NCBI GenBank assembly: GCA_014155875.1
Contig: JACEFZ010003424.1
Span: forward strand, 17,656 to 81,655
DNA length: 64,000 nt
Direction of reading: 5' to 3'
Origin: Cepaea nemoralis
Taxonomy: Eukaryota; Mollusca; Gastropoda; Stylommatophora; Helicidae
Position 1 is the first letter of the stretch; each line of letters starts with the position of its first letter. This document shows positions 56,563 through 64,000 of this stretch, in pieces. The notes under the pieces are model-generated. The model worked only from the letters and a program-made list of their open reading frames with translations, had not been told where the DNA came from and made no database searches. The translations under genes were made by a program, and so were the position numbers.

Positions 56563-56988
56563 ACATTTGATGCCCTCAACGCCATAGAGGCTCTACCAAC
56601 TCTTGACCACCTGGACACACTTCCCACCATAACAGAAGTTAAGTGTGCTATAAATGAACTTGCATCTGGCAAGGCTCCAGGTAAGGATGAGATTCCAATA
56701 GAGGTTATCAGGAGTGGGCAAGACACACTCACTCTACAGATCCACCAGCTAATAGAGCTATGCTGGCGAGAAGGACAAGTCACACAGGATTTCAAAGATT
56801 CAAGCATCGTAACACTGTACAAGAACCAAGGGTGATCGTTGCGACTGCAACAACTATAGGAGTATCTCACTTCTGTGTATTGTTGGAAAAGTATTTGCCA
56901 GAATTGTTCTGCGCAGACTTCAAGTCCTAGGAGATAAGTCTACCCCGAATCACAGTGTGGCTTTCGACAGAACCGAACTACCATTGAT
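56563..56988 (+). pseudogene. Zinc-finger LINE RT, fingers
   Basis: FDALNAIEALPTLDHLDTLP, then NELASGKAPGKDEIPIEVIR, HQLIELCWREGQVTQDFKDS and IVTLYKNQG in one frame (to 56835). After a frameshift: DCNNYRSISLLCIVGKVFAR and, in another frame, CGFRQNRTTIDMIF. Two frame breaks lie upstream of the main ORF. Confidence 0.8.
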
Positions 56989-58182
56989 ATGATATTCTCA
57001 TTGCGACAAATGCAAGAAAAATGCCGTAAACAGAATCAACCACTGTTTATTGCCTTAATCTACCTCACAAAGGCATTTGATTTTGTCAGTCGTGAGGGTC
57101 TGTTCAAGGCACTAAAGAAGATTGGCTGCCCGCCAACTCTTCTGTCCATTGTGGAATCGTTCCACACAGGCATGAAGGGTATAATCAAGTTTGATGGTGC
57201 AACTTCTGAAGAGTTTGAAATCAAGAGTGGAGTTAAGCAAGGTTATGTACTAGCTCCCATCCTCTTTGGAATATACTTTTCTCTTCTAATGAAATATGCC
57301 GTTCGTGATCAGGATGGTGGTATATACATTCACTCACGCTCAGATGGCGGCCTCTACAATGCTCAGAGATTGAAGGCCAATACCAAAATTAGGAGGGTAC
57401 TGATCAGAGAGTTACTTTCTGCAGATGATGCTGCAGTTACGACCCACTCTGAGGAAGAATTGCAATGTCTACTATCTGCATTCTCCAATGCTTGTTCTGA
57501 ATTTGGTTTAACAATTAGCAAAAAGAAGACACAGCTTATGTCACAAGGTGCACATGGGGTACCATCAATCTTTATTGACGACGCCGAACTGGAGATGGTA
57601 GACTATTTTACGTATCTAGGATCAGTATTAAATAGCAAATTATCCCTAGATCAGGAAATCAACATCCGGATTGGTAAGGCAGCAACAACAATGAACAGGT
57701 TAAGAAAAAGAGTCTGGGAGAACAGGAAGCGTACTGCCAAAACAAAAGTCCTTGTCTATCAAGCCTGTGTCCTTGGTACTCTTCTTTATGGCAGTGAAAC
57801 CTGGACAACTTACTCACACCAAGAGAAACGTTTAAACAGCTTTCATATGTGGTGTCTGCGAAGAATTCTTGGTATTAAGTGGCAAGACAAAATCACAAAT
57901 ACTGAAGTATTGGAAAGATCAGGTTGTGTGACGGTTTATTCCATGCTCAGTCTTCGTAGACTTAGATGGATAGGACATCTTAGGAGGATGGATGATGGTA
58001 GAATACCAAAGGACATCTTTTTTGGTGAATTACAGATGGGTAAGAGATCTCAGTGTCGGCCTCTACTACGATACAAAGATGTGTGTAAGCGGGACATGAT
58101 TGATACAGGCATTGATAATGCACATTTGGAGCAAGTCGCCGCTGAACTGTTGCATGGATGGCAAAGATCAGTAATGGAATAA
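56989..58182 (+). CDS. Zinc-finger LINE RT palm to C-terminus, 397 open codons
   Basis: MIFSLRQMQEKCRKQNQPL, motif A FIALIYLTKAFDFVSREGLF (Y for the catalytic Asp of the usual DLTKAFD), IKSGVKQGYVLAPILFGIYF, RELLSADDAAVTTHSEEELQ (SADD for FADD/YADD), FTYLGSVLNSKLSLDQEINI, TLLYGSETWTTYSHQEKRLN, MWCLRRILGIKWQDKITNTE and RWIGHLRRMDDGRIPKDIF. The frame is open, but the first catalytic Asp is replaced, so it would be inactive. The finger THCERTSTVRIGLISNI follows in another frame (58158-58343). The clade is close to RTE; I am not certain of its name. Confidence 0.85.
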   Translation: MIFSLRQMQEKCRKQNQPLFIALIYLTKAFDFVSREGLFKALKKIGCPPTLLSIVESFHTGMKGIIKFDGATSEEFEIKSGVKQGYVLAPILFGIYFSLLMKYAVRDQDGGIYIHSRSDGGLYNAQRLKANTKIRRVLIRELLSADDAAVTTHSEEELQCLLSAFSNACSEFGLTISKKKTQLMSQGAHGVPSIFIDDAELEMVDYFTYLGSVLNSKLSLDQEINIRIGKAATTMNRLRKRVWENRKRTAKTKVLVYQACVLGTLLYGSETWTTYSHQEKRLNSFHMWCLRRILGIKWQDKITNTEVLERSGCVTVYSMLSLRRLRWIGHLRRMDDGRIPKDIFFGELQMGKRSQCRPLLRYKDVCKRDMIDTGIDNAHLEQVAAELLHGWQRSVME

Positions 58183-58346
58183 AGACAAAGGAGAAAATTA
58201 TTGCAGATAAGTCACACACCGAGCGTGTGAGACGTAAGATGGTGCATGATGGTGGAAATGACCACGTGTTCACATGTACCCACTGTGAACGGACATCTAC
58301 AGTGCGAATTGGCCTTATCAGTAACATTCGCTACCGCCATAGGTAA
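58158..58346 (+). pseudogene. C-terminal zinc finger of the LINE
   Basis: SHTERVRRKMVHDGGNDHVF, then TCTHCERTSTVRIGLISN and a final H-R-H pair. Matches the order at 7385-7705. It is one base out of frame from the RT ORF and lacks the second His position of SHLRSH. Confidence 0.7.
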
Positions 58347-58394
58347 ACGTTATTATGCCTTTTTAAAGCACAAACTATCGTCTGTCAAGACGGC

Positions 58395-58660
58395 AAGGTG
58401 CCTATGAGGGGAATATTCTAACGAAATATTTGTGTCCATGGATTTGAGAGGTCGGAAATATCATCAACTAAATGGGGACAATCTAATACAGATGAATGGT
58501 CCTATTGTTCCAAGAGAAATAACTCACACAGAAGGACTAGAAACGTGTGTCTGTAGGTTCTGACAATAAAAACTGAATGTTTGGAAGGGATACCTACAAT
58601 TCCTATTTATATGCAACTTTTGAATGCAAACCGCATTTAATGTCTGCGAAGAATTAATGT
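58395..58660 (+). repeat. R module d
   Basis: CGAAATATTTGTGTCCATGG to CTGCGAAGAATTAATGTATG. Contains the empty SINE A site CCAAGAGAAATAACTCACAC. Confidence 0.75.
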
Positions 58661-59277
58661 ATGTAAATACATACCTAGGAAGCAAAATGACATCTACAGG
58701 GGACTCAACGCCAGAAATATCATCTAGAATCGCACTGGCATATAGTGCCTTCAATAAACTGTCAAACATCTGGAAGTCAAAGACACTCAGCAAACACACA
58801 AAACTTAACATCTTCAACTCTTGTGTGATTCCAGTGGTAACGTATGGATGTGAAAGTTGGAAATCAACGGTAGCTTTAGATAAAAAATTAGACAATTTTG
58901 AGAACAAATGTCTTAGACTTCTAAACATCCACTGGACAGACTTCAGAACCAATTCGCAAATAAGACAAGAGACTAAGCAAGATACAGTATCCAATTTCAT
59001 AAGATGACGCCGTTGGAACTACATTGGCCATGTACTCAGAATGAACAAGTCAAGACTCCCCTACCAAGCCCTCATATGGTCACCAGTAGGGAAAAGAAAA
59101 CGGGGAAGACCAAGAGAGACCCTGCGTAGAACCATCATTAGAGAAGGCTCATTCAATGGCCAAGTGAATATCCAAGATCTACAACAGGTAGCAGCGAACC
59201 GCGAAGCATGGAGAGACAGGACTTCTGCCCTATGCGCCGCCTTAGGCTCAAGAGGAAAGACTCACTGACTAACTAAC
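58661..59277 (+). pseudogene. RTE-like LINE C-terminus with (ACTA)n tail
   Basis: YLGSKMTSTGDSTPEISSRI, KLNIFNSCVIPVVTYGCESW, KLDNFENKCLRLLNIHWTD, KQDTVSNFIR, a TGA at 59005-59007 (the 900-bp copy has AGA), then RRWNYIGHVLRMNKSRLPYQ, GKRKRGRPRETLRRTIIREG and NREAWRDRTSALCAALGSRG. The tail is GACTAACTAACTAA. It interrupts R module d between TGTAA and TGTAATAAAT. The longest copy of this family here; upstream RT is missing. Confidence 0.8.
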
Positions 59278-60000
59278 TAATGTAATAAATATTATGCAGT
59301 CATTACACAAACAATTAGAGAATATTGCTGCATTTGAAGTCTGGGGAAAGGGGGGGGGGGGGTGGTGTCTTGTTGTATTTTGTAAATGTAAAAGAAAACA
59401 CGCAACGCATCTTGTAAAAACACAGTTTTGTACAAAATAAACCAACATTAAAAAGAAAGACATGTAAATATAAAATATTTAAATAACAAAGACATAAACA
59501 CTAGATTGTACGATTTATTGCCTGGCACATTTCGCTGCATCTCGTCAGGTACATACTGCAGAAGTCACACAACAAAGGGTAAAATATTTAGATACATCGT
59601 TCAAGCTGAAATATACACATGTTGTCACAGTAATATCATGTCGTTTTGTTTGCAAGGGGCATAACTACATATTTTTACTTCAAGGGAGAATATTAGCATG
59701 TGAATAACTATATTATATAATTTGAATAATTGTAGCATTTATCACAATCTTTGATAATATTTTTACATTTATTAACCAAAGCCACTATTTTTAAATAAAT
59801 CTATAAGAAATATATAGAATTTTTAAAGCTTTTGTAAATGAAGTAGCATTGTTTTTGATCCGTAATATTTTTCTACCTAATGTTTTACTTCTCTTAAATA
59901 TAATATACATTGTTTTATTCATTTTAACGCCACAATTGAATAATTAATGTCTGAAAGACAATTTTTTTCCGGCCTGTTTTACAGGCCAAATATAATGATG
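59278..60000 (+). repeat. R modules d-e with small insertion and poly(G)
   Basis: Continues module d after the LINE. G run at about 59349-59362. A 98-bp insertion lies at 59482-59579. Ends with CCGGCCTGTTTTACAGGCC (about 59967-59985). Confidence 0.8.
59482..59579. mobile_element. 98-bp insertion with 11-bp target duplication
   Basis: Flanked by TAAAATATTTA (59471-59481 and 59580-59590). The minus strand contains CTGACGAGATGCAGCGAAAT and an AATAAA. The family is not recognised. Confidence 0.65.
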
Positions 60001-60164
60001 ATCAATCAAACCTCACAACTCTTCACAGTAGATGTGGGCCTTGGTGGACCACTGTGGGCAAAAGGCTCATAGTGGGACTAAAGAGCCCACAATAAAAGCA
60101 GGATTTATTAAAGTCCCAACCCCTCCCCCCATCCCCGCAGTCGTATAGTCCACTAAAAGTTAAT
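60001..60164. other. Unassigned spacer
   Basis: No gene or repeat recognised; C-rich near 60120-60145. Confidence 0.4.
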
Positions 60165-60410
60165 TGCATGTCCTTCACAGGACGTCGCAGTTAACGCCAG
60201 TATTATTTTTGCTGTTTGTGACTTCCTGGCACGTTTGCATTCAGTTGCTTGTCATTGCTTTCTGAACGACCCGCACTTATGCTGTTTTATGAGGGCCAAC
60301 GCAGGGCGGTCTGCATCCAAATCGCCCGCAGCAGTGTTTCGAGCGTGGGATCCGGAATTGAGAACTGCATCCGTGACACCTTAGCCTTAGAGCCGGCTAT
60401 AGTACACTAT
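60165..60410 (-). repeat. Diverged SINE A
   Basis: Keeps TCCTTCACAGGACGTCGCAG, CAGTTGCTTGTCATTGCTTT and the head region GAACTGCATCCGTGACACC. More diverged than the three copies with target repeats. Confidence 0.65.
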
Positions 60411-60663
60411 TAACCCATATTTTTCCTTTAGCTCTCATCGGTATACCCCCATTCCCCCAGCGTGCGTTCCCTCATCGGTTGGCTTAGCCAATCCCCGATC
60501 TTCTGGCTTTATTGACCTTTAGTCCGTTGACCCTATCAACCACACATCCGGTTAATAACATCTATATTCTCCTCTAAAAAAACTGAGATTTATGTTGAGA
60601 TTTTCATATCATTTACTACTCGTATATATGTATAGGTTTAGCCAAATACATTTTTGCTCGATA
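60411..60663 (-). repeat. Spacer and R module b fragment
   Basis: 60560-60663 matches the reverse of module b (TTATGTTGAGATTTTC, GTATAGGTTTAGCC). 60411-60560 is not recognised. Confidence 0.55.
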
Positions 60664-61808
60664 TCAGTTATCAGTTATCAGTTGGGGTATCTTCATTGCA
60701 CTCCGGACATGTCCATTAGGTGCTCAGATCCTCCCCCCCCCCCCCCAGTATATGCATCAGCGTCCGGTGGCTAATAGTGCCAGTTCTGTGTTTGTTGACG
60801 AGGCGCCTTGTTTTCCCGATGTACCTCTCGCGCCTGGCCGTGCCGATTCTTACTCCCAAGTCTTTCATCCTGGACAGCGATGTGGATTCACTTACGTCAA
60901 AGTCCTCTGTTCTCGCCATATCTTTGAGGACAGTTAATAACATCGGCACGATCCATGGACTGGCCATCTACAGGGAGTGCAGAGCCCGCCAGTTTATCTG
61001 GTCGTTCATTTCCCTCGACTCCCGCATGTCCCGGGACGAAGATGAAGGTGACTTTTCGGACAACAGACTTCCTCAGCGACTCAGTCCACTATCTACGTAC
61101 AGATCCAGCTTCGACCTTCTGAATCATGCTCATTGAGTCACTTAGTACACACACGTTGGTATAATGCTGTGATTCTAGCCATATGAGCCTGAGTAACTGC
61201 CATCACCTCCATCGTCATGCTGCTCGTGGTCATAGAGTGGGCACCACTGGATTCTTGAACGGTTCGGCCCGCTGAATGGGCTGTAAATGCCCACGCACTT
61301 CTCTGCTGCTTTACAACAGATCCATCTGTATAGATGAGCACTTCGGGGCTATCTGAGTGTTCATAGATGAGCGCGTTGACCTCTGCATTGACAGCGGCAG
61401 GGTTCTGCTCTCTGCACCGTCTGTCGAGTGTGATAATGCAGGAGAAAGTGCACTTAAAAGCTGGAGGCACCGGCACCCATTCTCTGCCGGGGTTGATACT
61501 GGTAAGACTGCAAACCTGTCTGACGACATCTTCCACCGACCTATCCATGATTTTCCTCTCTTTAGCCTGTCACCCTTTTCTCTGAATATAGTGTCATGCA
61601 GAGGGTGCTGCTCATCTGCACTTATGTTTAAGTATGCGCGAGCTCTCCAGATCTTGATCCTGTGTTCCATTGTCGGGAAGTCAAGGAGGTATCTCATTGC
61701 TACACAGCTGGTGTCTCTCGTGCAGCCCAAAATGATGCGCATGGCTTCGTTTTGTACTTTTTCAACTTCCAATCTGTGTAGGGCTGACAGTGAGGATGGC
61801 CAGGGCAT
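60664..61808 (-). mobile_element. RNase H-bearing LINE, copy 4, 5'-truncated
   Basis: Very similar to 42200-43592. On the minus strand it ends AACTGATAACTGATAACTGA. The shared flank CGATA appears at 60659-60663 and 61809-61813. A C15 run (about 60733-60747) stands where copy 2 has CCTCCTCCCAG. Confidence 0.85.
60716..61808 (-). pseudogene. Connection and RNase H of LINE copy 4
   Basis: KVQNEAMRIILGCTRDTSCV, LNISADEQHPLHDTIFREKG and RLKRGKSWIG open one frame (61311-61808). After a frameshift: VLIYTDGSVVKQQRSAWAFT, TMEVMAVTQA, then a short deletion disrupts AFIWLESQHYTNV. The last RNase H block lies in a further frame; LKDMARTEDFDVSESTSLSR and a broken HMLGGGGED end follow. At least three indels. 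Confidence 0.8.
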
Positions 61809-61885
61809 CGATAATGCGGGAACTTTCTCATTCGTTTTTCAGTCCATCCATGGCATTCTTTGCATCTCCCTCAGAAATAATTACC
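61809..61885 (-). repeat. R module a fragment
   Basis: GAACTTTCTCATTCGTTTTT and CCATGGCATTCTTTGCAT match 18600 and 22000, reversed LINE codons. Confidence 0.7.
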
Positions 61886-62949
61886 TCACATCATTGCTTG
61901 TTGTGGCACACTGTTTATTGGTAACCTACTTGCACGTCCAAACCATTTGACTTGCTGCCTTCTAATAATATCTAGTGCTGCTATAACCCCCACTTTAGTC
62001 ATGATTTCTTCATTTCTGATCTTATCTCTTCCTGATACATTGAGTATTTTTCTCAGGAGTCTCATTTCTGTTATTGTTATTTTTCTTCTCTCTTTCTCTT
62101 TCATTGACCAGGTTTGGCATTGGTAGCATAGAGTTGGTAGGAAAATTGTGTTGTAAAGTGCTTTCTTAGAAACTATTGATACATGTTTGTTCTTTAGTAT
62201 TGGTGCCATTTGTCCAATGTGCTGGTTTGCCTTATTGCATCTACTTTAAATCTCGTCTTCTGATTTGCCATTTGATGATATTATACTATCTAGGTACTTT
62301 AAAGTCTTTACTTGTTTCAGGGAATGTTCGTTTAGGTGAATTGTTGTTGTTTTTTTCTTCTTTAGTTATAGTCATTATCTCTGTGTTACATGTGCTAATT
62401 TTTATGCTATGTTCTCTACACATTTCATTTATACTATTCATGTGGCTTTGTAATTCAGCTTCTGATTTTGCTATGAATGCTTGGTCGTCCTCAAACGGGA
62501 GTTCTCTAATGGTTAGATTTGCAGATGGCTCTTCTTCCGTGTTCTCGCCATGCGGTGTTCTTGTGGTCTCTGTTTGGCTGGTTTCTTTACATACTTTGTC
62601 TACATATGTTATGATCAAGAGAGGGGATAGGACACAACCTTGTCGTACTCCGTATCTTATGGTGAAGGGCTTTGAGTGTCCCCCAGTTGCTCTCACTATG
62701 CATTCACTGTTGTTGTATAAACTTCTACATAGGTTTATTATATGTGTACTCACTCCATGTTGTTTAAGGATTTCCCACAGCTTGTTTCTATCTACTCTAT
62801 CAAACGCCTTTTCTGGGTCGACAAAGGCTAAGTCGAGTGTTTCATTGAATTCCATTGATTATTCCATAAGTTGACTAAGAGCAAAGATGGCATTTTCTCC
62901 TAAATCCAAGTTGTGTTTCGCTGAGCTTGGGTTCTATAGTAGTTCGTCA
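61886..62949 (-). pseudogene. Divergent RTE-like LINE RT
   Basis: On the minus strand: ETQLGFRRK (about 62905-62930), LDLAFVDPEKAFDRVDRNKL (motif A with Asp), YGVRQGCVLSPLLIITYVD, LPFEDDQAFIAKSEAELQ (FEDD for YADD), then LKNKHVSIVSKKALYNTIFL, PTLCYQCQTWSMKEKERRK (YQCQTW for YGSETW) and EMRLLRKILNVSGRDKIRNE in a second frame (61886-62209). The two ORFs are separated by a frame break near 62215-62290. It lacks fingers and 5' parts. No other copy of this family occurs in the window. Confidence 0.8.
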
Positions 62950-63345
62950 TCTTTTCTCAAGAATTTTGAATATAAAGAATGTTGCAGTCAACCTCAGCAT
63001 TTTTATTTTTGCTGTTTTTCATATTGATTTATTTGGTTGTTTCGGGATTTGGGTTTCGAAGATTGAACACAACCCTCTACTGGCAACGCTGATCGTATTC
63101 GGGTACGAACCTTGGACCTTGTCCACGTCATGTTGGAAGCACTAGACTCGAGTTTCGCTCGCGTCTGAGCTCGTCAGTAGTGCATATCCCTGACTGGACC
63201 CGGGAACGAACTCCCTGGCGGGTGACCATGCGACGCACGCCAGACACGAACAAATTACTAGGAAATAAATAGGTCCAAATACTAGGATGTCACAACGTCA
63301 CCCATTGTAGACTGGTTGTAGGCTTGTTGATTGTCATATCTTGGC
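62950..63345 (-). repeat. SINE B joined to RTE 5' end
   Basis: GCAGTCAACCTCAGCATTTT, ACTGGCAACGCTGATCGTAT, GACCCGGGAACGAACTCC. Runs into the RTE 5' region with the same junction as at 23421-23800. Confidence 0.75.
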
Positions 63346-63775
63346 AAGTTTACGTTCAGTAGTTTGTCTTTATCTTCCCAAGACTTCATGACAAACCACA
63401 TTTCAATGGCGGTAAACGACGCCAATGGCTGTCTTGGGACATCTTCGGCCGTTAGGGACAATCATGAGCCACTTGTGGCACAAAACCGTCATCCAGATAC
63501 TGATGAAAGCAAATTCTTAACTAAATCAAATAAATTTAAAATAGGACATGGAATGATAGAACGTTAATTGAGCTTGGAGTGTTGCGCACTATTATAAGTG
63601 AAAGGAAAGCATTGAAGTGAATATCCTAGGCATAAATGAGATGAGATGGAAAGGGTTGGGCAAAATTATAAACGACAAACACACAGTAATTTATTCTGGA
63701 TGGGATACACGCGAAAAAGGAGTTAGTCAGTAGGATCAATATTTGATAAACAAACAGCCAAGTCACTTAATGTTT
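63346..63775 (+). pseudogene. RTE LINE copy 3, 5' region and start of endonuclease
   Basis: GGCTGTCTTGGGACATCTTC leader, then KSNKFKIGHGMIER, where TWNVR would be expected; in other frames LIELGVLRTIISERKALK, RWKGLGKIINDKHTVIYSGW and DTREKGVS. Cut at 63775. The counterpart of 25488-25690. Confidence 0.75.
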
Positions 63776-64000
63776 CCTCCTTTTCCTTCAACCCTCTTCT
63801 CTACCTCTTCTTCTCCGCCCCTTGCTATCCCCGCTGGCTGTTGTCAAAGATATCGAGCACAAAGCACGCACTCCGTTGCTCCGACGGTAATGCTTTTTAT
63901 TTTACATGGTTGGTTTGATTGACAGGCAGGAACTAACAGGTCACCCTAGTAGAGCCTGCCTGTTAGGGATCGATGTCCCACAGGAGTCCACGCCCCCCCA
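63776..64000. other. Unassigned end of window
   Basis: CT-rich to about 63835, then sequence with no recognised repeat or ORF. Confidence 0.4.

Larger units (their letters stand above)
56563..58394 (+). mobile_element. Zinc-finger LINE, 5'-truncated
   Basis: RT from the fingers to a C-terminal C2H2-like finger, inserted in R module d, which resumes near 58395 (GAATATTCTAACGAAATATT). The same family as the 3' fragments at 7385 and 9773. Confidence 0.8.

Noticed and set aside
62176..62874. 232-codon ORF on the plus strand
   Set aside because: It lies antisense to the LINE RT on the minus strand, which has clear RT motifs.

Overview
The window looks like gene-poor DNA from a large, repeat-rich animal genome. 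It is eukaryotic: non-LTR retrotransposons of several clades, tRNA-derived SINEs with target-site duplications, hAT and Tigger DNA transposons, and long microsatellites, with no bacterial operon structure. The LINE mix (RTE/BovB-like elements, elements with a C-terminal RNase H, and an RT with a C-terminal zinc finger) suits a marine invertebrate, perhaps a mollusc; the phylum is inference. The only host-gene sequence I recognise is a short piece of RBM8A/Y14, the exon-junction-complex RNA-binding protein, at about 15.3-15.6 kb, and it is frameshifted.

Layout. 0-5 kb: a composite dispersed repeat (called R here, modules a-e) carrying a (GT)n tract and broken by two LINE insertions; it is repeated at 45-51 kb. 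5-7.4 kb: a decayed RNase H-bearing LINE, then a 39-bp satellite. 7.4-11.3 kb: a tandemly duplicated unit of about 2.15 kb containing a LINE 3' end, a SINE and a 28-bp GC-rich minisatellite. 11.3-17.7 kb: low-complexity tracts, LINE fragments, the RBM8A piece and an odd RT fragment. 17.7-23.4 kb: R modules with SINE copies and a 478-codon LINE endonuclease ORF. 23.4-29.5 kb: an RTE LINE split by a C/A-only tract, a Tigger deletion derivative and a SINE. 30.3-32.4 kb: a second RTE family with an intact endonuclease ORF, cut off by a hAT transposon. 32.4-38.9 kb: that hAT element, whose codons for one catalytic motif have been amplified into roughly 70 tandem copies; inside lies a very noisy stretch with a T248/A245 homopolymer pair that looks like an assembly artefact. 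39-44.5 kb: tRNA-SINE, a paired 0.86-kb repeat, a 0.6-kb retroposon and an RNase H LINE with an intact 455-codon ORF. 45-54.5 kb: a nearly complete RTE LINE and a nested RNase H LINE with perfect target duplications. 54.7-64 kb: more R modules, a zinc-finger LINE, two further LINE fragments, SINEs and an RTE 5' end.

The elements interact as mobile parasites. LINE-encoded endonuclease/RT would have mobilised the SINEs, whose 3' ends are shared between families and whose central core also occurs in the RTE 5' regions. Many insertions can be ordered in time because filled and empty versions of the same site occur within this one window. No complete autonomous element remains; all LINE ORFs are truncated or broken.
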